64,000 bases of DNA from NCBI GenBank assembly GCA_947477565.1, contig CANJUR010000014.1, positions 1 through 64,000 on the forward strand, given 5' to 3'. The translations under genes and the position numbers were made by a program. The notes beneath the pieces are model-generated. The model did no database searches, was not told the origin of the DNA, and saw nothing but the letters and a program-made list of their open reading frames with translations. Shown one piece after another: positions 21,626 to 30,517 of this stretch (its first letter is position 1; every line of letters starts with the position of its first letter). Origin of the DNA: Deltaproteobacteria bacterium. Lineage in GTDB: Bacteria; Myxococcota_A; Polyangia; Polyangiales; Ga0077539.

Positions 21626-22258
21626 ATGCCAGAACAACAAGAATCGGTCGCGCAGGAAGTGGTCTACGAGTCGCAGCACGTGAGCCTCAGTCATCGGCTG
21701 CTGGTGGCCCTTGGATCGGGGCTCGCGGTGTTCTGTACGATGTCTTTCCTGCGCTGGGGTTGCGGTATCGCAAGCGTCGACCGACGAGGATTGCTCTCAG
21801 GAATGCTGATCGGCGGGACTCTCTCCCTCGGCCTGGCCATCGTCGCGCTGCGGTCGCGGGTGATATGGCGGATCACGCTCGACCGCACCGCGGACGAACT
21901 TCGCATCGATCGGGACCCCGATGCTGTCGAACGATGGAAACTCACCGATCTGTCGGACGCACGGGCTGTCCCAGTTGCCGGGGGATGGAGTCGTGATCCT
22001 GCCGAGCGCCTGATGTTGCAGCTTCTGGACGGGCGAGAACAGTTGTTTTCCCTGCCTGACGACGCGCTCACCGAGGGCATCGCCGGGGACATCCGCGGAG
22101 CGCTACGTCGGATCGAGACTCGCCAGGATGTCGCGGAAGACCCGGCGGGTGGCGTCGCGGGTGCGGGCGACATCCGCGAGGAGGGCATCGAGGGCGCTGC
22201 GCTCCGCGCGGTCGCGGTATCCGAGCCTACGGGCGACGGCGACGGTCGCAGGGGATGA
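21626..22258 (+). CDS. Two-span membrane protein overlapping the 3' end of glnE
   Basis: A 210-aa protein starting MPEQQESVAQ. Two hydrophobic segments (about 28-45 and 58-77) are followed by a cytoplasmic region, WRITLDRTADELRIDRD and WKLTDLSDARAVPV, resembling small membrane proteins with a PH-like domain. No family is assigned. The last 51 codons run antisense through the final codons of glnE (22103-22258). That tail is Gly/Ala/Glu-rich and does not look conserved, so an original stop may have been lost. Confidence 0.65.
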   Translation: MPEQQESVAQEVVYESQHVSLSHRLLVALGSGLAVFCTMSFLRWGCGIASVDRRGLLSGMLIGGTLSLGLAIVALRSRVIWRITLDRTADELRIDRDPDAVERWKLTDLSDARAVPVAGGWSRDPAERLMLQLLDGREQLFSLPDDALTEGIAGDIRGALRRIETRQDVAEDPAGGVAGAGDIREEGIEGAALRAVAVSEPTGDGDGRRG

Positions 22259-25033
22259 GGGGATCACCACGCTGCGATTGGTGGCCAGCCGTGTCGCGTG
22301 GAGCAGCGCGCGAAGCGATGACTCAGACTGCAGGAGTGTCTCCGCGGAAGCCTCGTCGAGGTATCCACGAACGCGCAGTGCACGCAGTGCCTGCCTGGTG
22401 TTCGGGGTGTGCACCGCGGGGTCGGTACCGTGGGTCATCTGCAGCGCCTGAGCGATGAACTCGACGTCAACCAGGCCTCCACGGCCGTACTTCAGGGAGA
22501 TCGCGCCGCGGTCTTCGCGACCGAGCTCGAGCTCCATCCGGGCGCGCAGCCGACGTAGTTCGCCCACGTCGGCCGGGCCGCGGGTGTAGGCGACGATGGC
22601 GATGGCGTCCTGCAGTCGGGCGCGAAACGCAGGGTCGCCGGCGACCGGCCGGGCGCGGAGCAGGGCCTGCCGCTCCCACGAGGCCGACGTGCGGTGATAA
22701 GCGACGAAGGAAGGGCACGATGTGACCAGGATCCCCTGCGCTCCAGACGGACGCAGCCGCGTGTCGATGGCGTAGCCAGGGCCCGCGTCGTGCGAAGCTG
22801 AGAGCAGCGATAACGTGCGCTGTGCGAGGCGGACCGCATATTCTGCCGCGGTGATCGCCCCACGTTTACCACCAGAGGTAAGCGCGTCGTCGGCGTGGTC
22901 GTGGAGGAACAGCAGGTCGAGGTCGCCGCCGTGGCCGAGCTCTCCCGCGGCGAGGCTGCCAAGTGCGACGACGGCCACGCCCGCGAGCGGGTCGGCATCG
23001 ATGGATCCGAAACGAATGGCGCACTCGACGCCTGCCAACTGGAGGCACTGCCCGACCACGGCCTCGGCTAGCGCGGTGAGCCGCTCGCCAACCTGCGGAG
23101 GGGAGAGTTCGCCCGCGAGGTCGGCAATGCCCACGGAGAGCATCGCCTCGCGCATCGCGCGACGCAGGGCGCCGACGATCACCTCCGGGTCGCCCTCGGA
23201 GGACGCGGCACCGAGCGCGGCGGCGGCTTCGATCCAGGCGCGGATCTCCTCGGGGGCGGGCGCGGCGCTATTGGTGACGAAGGTCTCGATGAGTTCAGGG
23301 CGTGCGAGGAGCGCCCGCGAGAGTTGCTCGCTCGCGCCGAAGAGGCCCACGAGTCCGCGCAGAACCGACGGCCGCTCCAGGAGCCAGCGGGCGTAACGCT
23401 CAGGTGGGTGCACCCGCTCGAAGAGCGTTGCAACGTGGGAGAGCGCGAGGTCGGGGTCCGGCGCGTCGCGGACCTCGGTGAGGAGGCGCGGTCCGAAGTC
23501 GGGAACCTGTGCGAGGGCGTCGGCTCCAAATGGGAAGTCCGGTCGACGGGCGAGGCGGCGGAGGTCGCTCGTGGCGGCTTCGGCGTCGCGTACCCCGAGG
23601 ACCTCGACGACCATCGCTTGCAAAGCCGAGGCATCCAGGTCCGTACCGGCGAACCGGGCGAGCCGGGTGCAGGGCGCAAGCGGATCGGTGAGGAGCGCAG
23701 GACGGATGAGGCTGCGGACCATCCCGTCGGATAGTTCGCGCACCCGGGTGCGGGCGATGGACAGCGCGCCGATCAGCTCGTCAGCGTCAGGGTAGCCAAG
23801 CGAACGGGCCAGAATCGCCAGGCGGGAAGGGTCTTCGGGGAGGGTGTGCGTGGCGTAGGGCGCGACGGTCTGGATGCGGTGTTCGACCCGACGAAGGAGT
23901 CCCCAGGCGTCGTCGAGGTCGCGCGCGTCGCGGTCTGAGACGAAGCCCAGCGAGCGAAGGCGCGACAACGCGCGCAACGTCGAGGGAACCTGTAGGACCT
24001 GGTGCATGCCACCCCAAAGGAGCTGCCACGACTGAACGAAAAACTCTGCCTCGCGGATTCCGCCGCTACCCAACTTCAGGTCGCGCGCGTCGTCGCGGAG
24101 TTGCTCCTTGCGGGAGCGCGCCAGCATGTCGCGGAGAGTCTCGGTAATGGCCGGGTCGATCTCACGACGAAACACAAACGGCTTGAGCGCGTCGAGAAGC
24201 GTGCGTCCGACCAGTCGGTCGCCTGCAATCGGACGCGCGCGGAGGAGGGCGGCGCGTTCCCAGGGGCGTCCCCAAGTCTGGTAGTAGCGCTCTGCGGTCG
24301 CGAGGGAGCAGGCGATCGGCCCCTGACGCCCTTCGGGACGCAAGCGCAGATCGACGCGGTACGCGAAGCCGTGCGCGGTTACGTCGGCAAGCAGATCGAC
24401 AAGGATCGAGCCCACGCGCGCGAAGTGCACCGCGAGGGGACGATCGCCCGCGGCGCCGTCGTCGGTCGCATAGAAGAGACAGATGTCGATGTCCGAGCCG
24501 AGGTTGAGCTCGCGGCCCCCCAGCTTGCCCATGCCCAGCACCGAAAGTCCCACAGGCCGACCTCCATGGTCGAGCGGTGGTCCGTTGCGCGCGGAGACCA
24601 GCACCCCGGCCCACGCGAGCGCGTAGTCAACGCAGTCACTCGCGACCTCGGACCACTCGCGCGCCGTCTGGTCAACGTCAACGGTGGCGAGCAACTCGCG
24701 CAGGGTGACGCGCAGCAGGGCCTCGTCGCGCGCCGCGCGGAGGGAGAATTTCACCGAGTCGATATCGGCGTCGAGCCGCAGGCGGTCGGCGTGCGAGGGA
24801 GCCTGGACGAACTGGTTTCGGTCGAGCTCGGACGACAGGCGACCCAGCAGCGTCTTGTGACGAAAGAGCGCCGGGAGCACACCCGGGGCGCCCGCACCGA
24901 GTGACTCAACAATCACCCGCGCGGACGACTGATCGAGGTCGAGGCCGTGGTCGCGGGCCTGCGTCGTTGCTAGTTCGGCACCCCCCCGGTCTACCTCGCG
25001 TGGCAGAAACCGCGCGCCCGTGCGGGTGCTCAT
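22103..25033 (-). CDS. glnE: Bifunctional glutamine synthetase adenylyltransferase/deadenylase
   Basis: A 976-aa enzyme controlling glutamine synthetase by adding and removing AMP, in response to PII and glutamine. Two nucleotidyltransferase domains are visible: the N-terminal one, deadenylase (SVLGMGKLGGRELNLGSDID, about residues 160-180), and the C-terminal one, adenylyltransferase (ALGSLAAGELGHGGDLDLLF). Each is followed by a GlnD-PII-uridylyl-like helical segment: ARDLKLGSGGIREAEFF in the first and ISLKYGRGGLVDVEFIAQ in the second. The chosen ATG at 25033 (MSTRTGARFLP) is preferred over an upstream in-frame codon at 25123. The 3' end overlaps the convergent gene at 21626. Confidence 0.95.
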   Translation of the reverse strand: MSTRTGARFLPREVDRGGAELATTQARDHGLDLDQSSARVIVESLGAGAPGVLPALFRHKTLLGRLSSELDRNQFVQAPSHADRLRLDADIDSVKFSLRAARDEALLRVTLRELLATVDVDQTAREWSEVASDCVDYALAWAGVLVSARNGPPLDHGGRPVGLSVLGMGKLGGRELNLGSDIDICLFYATDDGAAGDRPLAVHFARVGSILVDLLADVTAHGFAYRVDLRLRPEGRQGPIACSLATAERYYQTWGRPWERAALLRARPIAGDRLVGRTLLDALKPFVFRREIDPAITETLRDMLARSRKEQLRDDARDLKLGSGGIREAEFFVQSWQLLWGGMHQVLQVPSTLRALSRLRSLGFVSDRDARDLDDAWGLLRRVEHRIQTVAPYATHTLPEDPSRLAILARSLGYPDADELIGALSIARTRVRELSDGMVRSLIRPALLTDPLAPCTRLARFAGTDLDASALQAMVVEVLGVRDAEAATSDLRRLARRPDFPFGADALAQVPDFGPRLLTEVRDAPDPDLALSHVATLFERVHPPERYARWLLERPSVLRGLVGLFGASEQLSRALLARPELIETFVTNSAAPAPEEIRAWIEAAAALGAASSEGDPEVIVGALRRAMREAMLSVGIADLAGELSPPQVGERLTALAEAVVGQCLQLAGVECAIRFGSIDADPLAGVAVVALGSLAAGELGHGGDLDLLFLHDHADDALTSGGKRGAITAAEYAVRLAQRTLSLLSASHDAGPGYAIDTRLRPSGAQGILVTSCPSFVAYHRTSASWERQALLRARPVAGDPAFRARLQDAIAIVAYTRGPADVGELRRLRARMELELGREDRGAISLKYGRGGLVDVEFIAQALQMTHGTDPAVHTPNTRQALRALRVRGYLDEASAETLLQSESSLRALLHATRLATNRSVVIPSSPATVAVARRLGYRDRAERSALDALLADVARTRDATRRVFRDILASLDPT

Positions 25034-25044
25034 TGCGCGTCCGC

Positions 25045-25158
25045 TCACTCGACGCCGCCGACGCAGGCACAGGTGCAACACGTCCCGCACTGGGCGGGAT
25101 CGACTCGTGGGCCGCGGACACATGCCCGGCCCATCTCGGCGACGGAATGGGCGTCCAT
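25045..25158 (-). CDS. Tiny Cys-rich peptide, 37 aa, immediately before glnE
   Basis: The frame runs from the ATG at 25158 to a TGA at 25045, 11 bp before glnE. The peptide has six cysteines, five of them in the last 14 residues as QCGTCCTCACVGG, after a neutral front (MDAHSVAEMGRACVRGPRV). Its ATG overlaps the TGA of the 64-aa frame upstream (TGATG), a typical coupling arrangement. The Cys/Thr-rich end resembles a metal-binding site or a RiPP core peptide, but no modification enzyme is in the window. It is too short to judge from codon use, and could be the Cys-rich end of the upstream frame after a one-base shift. Confidence 0.35.
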   Translation of the reverse strand: MDAHSVAEMGRACVRGPRVDPAQCGTCCTCACVGGVE

Positions 25159-25352
25159 CACGCCGCCAACGCCGCGGAGTCCATCACGAAGGAATCTCCG
25201 CTGACGATGAGGTCATCGCTGCTCCCAATTGCGCCGACAAGGCCATGATCCGTCACCCAGCGCACGCCGCTCATCGCGCGACTGTTCACCCGATGCGCGA
25301 TCTTCGCCAGAGCCTTTGTGAACCCTCCGCTGCCACCACCCGCACCTCCCAA
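25158..25352 (-). CDS. Small ORF of up to 64 aa coupled to the Cys-rich peptide
   Basis: From a TTG at 25352, or an ATG at 25274 (MSGVRWVTDHGLVG, 38 aa), to the TGA at 25158. The region SGVRWVTDHGLVGAIG and DDLIVSGDSFVMDSAAL is unlike the random shadow frames around it. The TGA shares a base with the ATG of the Cys-rich peptide. If a single base were added near 25160 the two frames would join into one protein of about 100 aa with a Cys-rich C terminus. Function unknown. Confidence 0.3.
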   Translation of the reverse strand: MGGAGGGSGGFTKALAKIAHRVNSRAMSGVRWVTDHGLVGAIGSSDDLIVSGDSFVMDSAALAA

Positions 25353-25576
25353 GATGCGACTTCCGCTCGCGCAAAACCGTCACTTATTTTCGTTGCCGCC
25401 GACGGACATCTGCGCCGTCTGCGTGCTGCTCTACGACCCGCTCGTCATTGAGGCCCGTTCACCGGGCACCCCAGGGCGGCCGCGTGCTCGTACCGAGGAG
25501 GTCCACCCAGGATCGACGCAAACCCGCGATGCAGCCGCCCGTAGAGGATGCCCGGACGCCGATGCTCAGGGTCGCG

Positions 25577-26689
25577 CTACGCCGTCGCTGGCTTGCGTCC
25601 GCGGCCGAGAACCAACAGGCCGACGATCAGCACGAGGACCGAGGCGACCAGCGCGACGAGGCTGTGCGCGACCATCGCCACGACCACCGTGACCCCGGTG
25701 AGCAGGATCGCCAGAGGCAACGTCACCAGCATCGTCACGAAGCGGGACGCCGATCCCAGGAACGGCAGCACGTTGAGAAAGGTCGAGACCGGACCGAGGA
25801 AGAGCAGCATCCCGATCCACATCATCAGGAAGCCGACGATGCGGCCGATCCAGCCGACGGCGGTGTTCTCCGCGGCGAGTGCCTGAATGGCCTGCGGGCG
25901 CTCGCCCGAGAAGACGCGCAGCCAGGAGGTGCCGTCGATGTTCAGAGGCTTGATGCTCCCGGCGCGGGCCTGTCCGAAGGTAGTGACTACCGTGCCATTA
26001 CGCAGTGCGGTAAAACGAACGCGCACGTCACCGAGATGAGGCGCGTCAGGCGTGCCGGTTCCAAGGAAGAGGTGGTTGCCCGTCGGGACCGCCTCGAGGG
26101 CCCGTCCGGTGCGCAGGATCGCCGTGGGAGGCAGCACCGTGTCGGGCTCAAGTTGGACGTTGGCGATGTCGAGGTTCCAGCTTGCGACGGCGGCGCGAGG
26201 GGCGACGAAGCGGGTCGAGGGCACCCCGAGCGGGACGTTGTCGTGGTTGGCAGGGACGCGAAACTCGCTCGCAGGCCGCGGGTTGGCGGTCCAGTCGGTG
26301 CGGTAGGTGTACGTCGTCTGCGTGTTGCTCGATCCGCCGGTCTGGTTGGATGTTCGGCCCGACTGGCTCTCGACCCACGCGAACTGCTCGACGTCGCGGC
26401 GCAGCGCAATGAACGGACCGGGTGCGACAAACTCCGGGTCGCCGAGGAGTTCGGTGGATGTGATTACGCCGGTGACGCTCACCGCCCGCCCTTCGAAGCC
26501 CGCGGCGCGGTCGGGCGTGGCCACTTGCGTATCGGCCGCGATCTTCGCCCAGTCGGTGCGACCTTCAGTCAGCCACAGCACCGCGAACGACGCGATGAAG
26601 AGCAAGATGCCGACGGGAATCCCCAGCAGCGAGCGGATGATGTTCTGCCCAAAGCTGGAGTGCGTGGTCTCGGTGAAATGGTCTGCCAT
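25577..26689 (-). CDS. TMEM43-family membrane protein
   Basis: A 370-aa protein beginning MADHFTETTHSSFGQ at 26689. An N-terminal span (IPVGILLFIASFAVLWLTEG) is followed by a large extracytoplasmic region with RDVEQFAWVESQSG, and three closely spaced hydrophobic segments at the C terminus (about 290-365). This layout, with one N-terminal and several C-terminal spans enclosing a beta-rich domain, matches the TMEM43/LUMA family (DUF1625), whose bacterial function is unknown. The open frame continues upstream, but ATG 26689 fits the start of the family. It diverges from the hydrolase at 26819 with 129 bp between. Confidence 0.85.
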   Translation of the reverse strand: MADHFTETTHSSFGQNIIRSLLGIPVGILLFIASFAVLWLTEGRTDWAKIAADTQVATPDRAAGFEGRAVSVTGVITSTELLGDPEFVAPGPFIALRRDVEQFAWVESQSGRTSNQTGGSSNTQTTYTYRTDWTANPRPASEFRVPANHDNVPLGVPSTRFVAPRAAVASWNLDIANVQLEPDTVLPPTAILRTGRALEAVPTGNHLFLGTGTPDAPHLGDVRVRFTALRNGTVVTTFGQARAGSIKPLNIDGTSWLRVFSGERPQAIQALAAENTAVGWIGRIVGFLMMWIGMLLFLGPVSTFLNVLPFLGSASRFVTMLVTLPLAILLTGVTVVVAMVAHSLVALVASVLVLIVGLLVLGRGRKPATA

Positions 26690-26818
26690 CGTCGGTGTCC
26701 TGAGGTTCCTTCTGGTCGCGCGGATGCCGCTCCGCTCATGCTCGCGCATGATCGCTCCCTTCTGTTCGTGGCGGGGGTTCCGGTGCATCCCGCGAGGCCC
26801 CGGCGTACTCCCACGGGG

Positions 26819-28540
26819 ATGAATAGTCGTCCGCGCGCGCTGGTCGTCGGTCTCTCGGGTCTCTCGTGGTTTGCGGGCTGCGCTGATCCGTCGCCGACGC
26901 CCGTCGATGCATCGTCCGCAGAGGTCGCGACGGACGCCGGGGCCGAAGCCGCCGTCACGCCGAAGGTACGGGACCTCGCGGACATGCCGGTGCCCGAGAG
27001 CGTCGTCGCGGAGCCCGGCGTGCGCCGCGAGCGCTTCTTCGTCGATGCCCCGTCGCCGCCGCCCAACCCGGCCTCCATGACTGCCACGCCGGCACTGTTC
27101 AATCGGGTGCCGGTGCTGCGGTATCGCGCGGACGTGATGCCCGCAGTAGCGGTGCGCGCGGTGGTCGTCGCGATGCCCGGTTTCCTCGGCGGCGCAGGGT
27201 CGTTTGATCCGCTCGCGCGAACGCTGGTGAAGCGCGCTACCACCGCGGGTGCGCCCGTCGAGGTGTGGGTCATCGACCGCCGCGCCAACCTCCTCGAAGA
27301 CCTCCGCGGGATGAACGCCGCCGATCGACTCCGCGATCCGGAGGTCGCCGCGGGCTATTACAACGACCAGTCCGTCACCATCGGCGGGGCAACCTTCGCG
27401 GGCTACCGCACCACCAACGACCCGACCCTCGCGTACATGAGCGAGTGGGGCCTCGCGACGACGCTCAACGACCTGCGCGCCGTCATCGCCCGGGTGCCGC
27501 AGTCCCGCAATCACGTCGTACTGCTCGGTCACTCGCTCGGCGCGACCATCGTGGAGTCGTATGCCGCCTGGGACTTCGACGGCGTCGGTGGATACCGCAG
27601 CCTCGCGGGCCTCGCGGTCATCGATGGCGTCGCGGGAGGCGCCTCCGCGAGCGAGTCCTCCTGGCGCGCGGGCTCCATGGGCGGGCCCTTCGGTCCGACC
27701 GCCGGGGTCGATTCGCTCCGCCGCGCGGGGCCGTACTTCACGGCGCTACCCATCCTCGGAGTCGGGGCGCTCGCCACGTCCGAGATCGTCGCGCGCCGCG
27801 CTGCGCTCACTCCCGCCGCGGTGGTCGCCGACCCGAGCCGCGACCGCGTACTGCGTCTGCTCTTCAGCCTCACGGTGGTTCCGCCGCTCACCAACGGCGC
27901 GGCGCTCGGGCTCGCCTTCGACAACGCTTCGTGTCCGCTGGCCTTCGCGCGCATGTCCATCGGGCAGCCGACGGATGGCCCGCTGCGAATGGTGTCCAAT
28001 CCCTTCGCGCCGGGCGAGCAGCTCACGGTGCCGAGCGGCCGCACGGAAACCTACGCATGGACGGACGCGCCGATGAGCACTCCACCCGAGTTCACGCCGC
28101 TGGCCAACGCGGCGGCGGCATGGGCCACGACGCCGACCAACTTCGGCGAATGGTACTTTCCAACGCGCCTCTCGCTCGACGCGTCCGCGGTGGGGGACCT
28201 CCGACTCGCGGCGGACAGTTGGCAGGTGCGGGAGGGTATTCGCGCGATGCACGGCGCGGAAATCGATGTGCCGGTGCTGGCCATCGCGGCAGGGCTGGTC
28301 GGGCGGGCAGAGGCCTTCGAGGGGCTCCGCGCGCGGCTCGCTCCGGCCGTCGGTACGGACCTCCCCGCAGGGGGAAGCGACCGCCGCGGCGAGCAGGGAT
28401 TCCATTCGTTGTTCGTGCCGGGGATGACCCACCTCGACCCGCTCACCGGGGCCGACGACGGGACGCGCAACCCGGTGCCGGGCCTGCTCTCGACCTTCGT
28501 GGCGGACAACACCCGCGGCACGGTGACGCTCGCGCCGTGA
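26819..28540 (+). CDS. Lipoprotein alpha/beta hydrolase
   Basis: A 573-aa exported hydrolase. The ATG at 26819 (MNSRPRALVVG) gives a signal peptide with lipobox LSWFAGC. The fold is clear: AVVVAMPGFLGGAGSF (oxyanion region), VWVIDRRANLLED, and the nucleophile elbow LLGHSLGATI (GHSLG, about residue 240). A candidate acid is in DVPVLAIAAG; the catalytic His may be in FHSLFVPGMTHLDP. It is larger than typical lipases, and an insertion of roughly 200 residues separates the elbow from the C terminus. Substrate unknown. It diverges from the TMEM43-family gene. Confidence 0.85.
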   Translation: MNSRPRALVVGLSGLSWFAGCADPSPTPVDASSAEVATDAGAEAAVTPKVRDLADMPVPESVVAEPGVRRERFFVDAPSPPPNPASMTATPALFNRVPVLRYRADVMPAVAVRAVVVAMPGFLGGAGSFDPLARTLVKRATTAGAPVEVWVIDRRANLLEDLRGMNAADRLRDPEVAAGYYNDQSVTIGGATFAGYRTTNDPTLAYMSEWGLATTLNDLRAVIARVPQSRNHVVLLGHSLGATIVESYAAWDFDGVGGYRSLAGLAVIDGVAGGASASESSWRAGSMGGPFGPTAGVDSLRRAGPYFTALPILGVGALATSEIVARRAALTPAAVVADPSRDRVLRLLFSLTVVPPLTNGAALGLAFDNASCPLAFARMSIGQPTDGPLRMVSNPFAPGEQLTVPSGRTETYAWTDAPMSTPPEFTPLANAAAAWATTPTNFGEWYFPTRLSLDASAVGDLRLAADSWQVREGIRAMHGAEIDVPVLAIAAGLVGRAEAFEGLRARLAPAVGTDLPAGGSDRRGEQGFHSLFVPGMTHLDPLTGADDGTRNPVPGLLSTFVADNTRGTVTLAP

Positions 28541-28555
28541 GCCCGCGCGCAGCGG

Positions 28556-28921
28556 TCACTGCGGCGGGTTGATCCAGTTTTGGAGGATGTCGCAGCGGTC
28601 GCGGCGTAGTTCGGTGGCGAGGCGCGCCCGGGCGCGGGAGGCGCATCCGAAGACGGCCTCTTCCGCGAAGGCACCTACAACACCCGGTCGCGCACCTCCG
28701 ACGGCGTCCATCGCACCTACAACACCCGGTCGCGCACCTCCGACGGCGTCCATCGCACCTACAACACCCGGTCGCACACCTCCGACGGCGTCCATCGCAC
28801 CTACAACACCCGGTCGCACACCTCCGACGGCCTCCATCGCACCTACAACACCCGGTCGCACACCTCCGACGGCGTCCAGCGATGGCCGTTCGTGGGGTGA
28901 TCTGGTAGTGCCCGTTCGCAC
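28556..28921 (-). CDS. Possible 121-aa protein containing the 42-bp repeat
   Basis: A GTG at 28921 opens a frame with five copies of a 14-residue repeat (MDAVGGVRPGVVGA) followed by a non-repeated tail AVFGCASRARARL and DRCDILQNWINPPQ. The tail is unlike a random shadow frame, so this may be a real gene expanded by the minisatellite, or a C-terminal remnant. The opposite strand is also open through the array. Divergent from the sensor kinase (start 28925). No function can be inferred. Confidence 0.35.
   Translation of the reverse strand: MRTGTTRSPHERPSLDAVGGVRPGVVGAMEAVGGVRPGVVGAMDAVGGVRPGVVGAMDAVGGARPGVVGAMDAVGGARPGVVGAFAEEAVFGCASRARARLATELRRDRCDILQNWINPPQ
28671..28880. repeat. 42-bp tandem repeat array, five copies
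   Basis: Five consecutive 42-bp units begin at 28671, 28713, 28755, 28797 and 28839 without any length change. Each reads GCACCTACAACACCCGGTCG then a cytosine-rich second half ending CGGCGTCCATC; units differ at only a few sites (GCGC versus GCAC, GGCG versus GGCC). The period is the same as in the array at 4081-4260 but the sequence is different. Both strands stay open in frame because 42 is divisible by three. Confidence 0.95.
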
Positions 28922-28924
28922 TCG

Positions 28925-30517
28925 ATGGCCCGAAGAACCCGCAGCGTACGGACCCAGGTCGTAGCGGGCTTTGCCACGTTGATCATCGCGTTCGGCGCGG
29001 TGGCGGGATGGTCGCTTCAGCGGCAGCAGCGCACGGTTCGGTCGCTGCGGGTCGCCAACGAGGTGTACCTCCAGCTGACCGCCACGCTCGGCGAGGATCG
29101 CGGCAACCAGGGCCAGCTCGCCACCGTGCTCGATCGCCTGGTGGACGAACGCGACCGGGTCGGGTCGCAGTTCTTCATCGCGGTCACCCGGCGCTCGCGT
29201 CGCGGGAGGCTCGCCGGGGCTCAGTCGGTGGTGCAGCGCAGCCTGGCCCTGGTGCTCGACCCGGATGATCGTCGGCTGCTCGAAGAGACGGCGCGCGCGC
29301 TGGTGGTGATCGATCGTTTGTGGGCCGAGGATGAGCCGCTGTTTGACGGTCTCCTGCGCACGCTTCTGGGCGCTGACCTTGCGCGGGCACGACGCGAGGA
29401 GATCGACCTCCGCGACCGCGAACTACAGAGCAAAGAAGCTCTCTCGCGGTTGATCAAGGGCTTGCAGTCGCGGGTTCGGGCGCTCTCCGATGGGGCCGAG
29501 CGGCAGCAGTCGCAGACGTTGCGGCTGACCCTCATCGCGACCGCGGTGGCGTGTCTACTGGGGGTCCTGACAACGCTGCGGGCGCGGCGGGCGCTCGATC
29601 CATTGGCGCGCCTGCGAGACCGCGCGCAGGCGGTGGCGCGTGGCGAGCTGGGCACGGTGCAGGTGCCCGCTGCGGAGGATGAAATCGGTGAGTTGGCGCA
29701 GGAGTTTGAACGCATGGTCGGCGCGATGGGGGCGCGCGACGTGGCGCTGCGCGAGGCCAACGAGAAGCGCCTGCAGGCCGAGCGGCTGGCGGCGGTGGGG
29801 CGCATGGCGGCGCACGTCACCCACGAGGTGCGCAACCCGCTGTCGTCGATGGCGCTCAACGCCGAGATGCTGGGCGACGAGCTCGACGCGCTGGGCGAGC
29901 CGGGGAGCGAGTCGCGGCGGCTGGTTCGCTCGATTCAGCGGGAGATCGACCGGCTCACGCGGCTGACGGAGGAGTACCTGCGGGTGGCAAGGCTGCCCAC
30001 GCCGCGGCTGCAGCGCGAAGACCTCGGTGCACTTGTGGACGAGACGCTGCTCTTCGTGGCGCAGGAGATGAGCGTCGCGGGTGTCGGGTTGACGAAGGCG
30101 ATCGAGGCGGCTGTGCCGACCGTGCGCGCGGACGAGTCGCAGCTGCGGCAGGCGATGCTCAATCTGCTGCGCAACGCGCGTGAGGCGATGGATCTGGCGG
30201 GCGTCGCGTCGCCGCGGGTGGTGGTGCGCGTGACGGCGCGTGTGCAGGACGGCGTCGCGGGCGCGGCGGTGTGCGTGAGCGACTGTGGGCCGGGGCTGAG
30301 CGAAGAGGCGCAGGCGCATTTGTTTGAGTTGTTCTTCACGACGAAGGCTCGGGGGTCGGGGCTGGGGCTGTCGCTCTCCAGGGAGATCGCCATCGCGCAT
30401 GGCGGGAGCCTCTACGCCGAGCGGGCGACGGGGGCCGACGGGGGGGGCGCACGCTTCGTGTTATGGCTGCCCGCCGCCGGCGACGACGGGACGATGGAAG
30501 GAGCGAGCGATGCGTAA
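28925..30517 (+). CDS. Membrane sensor histidine kinase
   Basis: A 530-aa two-component sensor. TM1 is about 12-30 (VVAGFATLIIAFGAVAGW), then a helical periplasmic region, TM2 about 200-218, a HAMP linker (RRALDPLARLRDRAQAVARG) and a coiled coil. The H-box HVTHEVRNPLSS places the phospho-accepting His at about residue 300. The ATPase domain has NLLRNAREA (N), DCGPGLS (G1), FFTTKARGSGLGLS (F/G2). No response regulator is encoded nearby, so its partner lies elsewhere. Its last codons overlap the start of rph by eight bases, so rph expression probably depends in part on this gene. Confidence 0.93.
   Translation: MARRTRSVRTQVVAGFATLIIAFGAVAGWSLQRQQRTVRSLRVANEVYLQLTATLGEDRGNQGQLATVLDRLVDERDRVGSQFFIAVTRRSRRGRLAGAQSVVQRSLALVLDPDDRRLLEETARALVVIDRLWAEDEPLFDGLLRTLLGADLARARREEIDLRDRELQSKEALSRLIKGLQSRVRALSDGAERQQSQTLRLTLIATAVACLLGVLTTLRARRALDPLARLRDRAQAVARGELGTVQVPAAEDEIGELAQEFERMVGAMGARDVALREANEKRLQAERLAAVGRMAAHVTHEVRNPLSSMALNAEMLGDELDALGEPGSESRRLVRSIQREIDRLTRLTEEYLRVARLPTPRLQREDLGALVDETLLFVAQEMSVAGVGLTKAIEAAVPTVRADESQLRQAMLNLLRNAREAMDLAGVASPRVVVRVTARVQDGVAGAAVCVSDCGPGLSEEAQAHLFELFFTTKARGSGLGLSLSREIAIAHGGSLYAERATGADGGGARFVLWLPAAGDDGTMEGASDA

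Noticed and set aside
28671-28880. CRISPR array
   Set aside because: Units are directly adjacent with no unique spacers; it is a simple tandem repeat.
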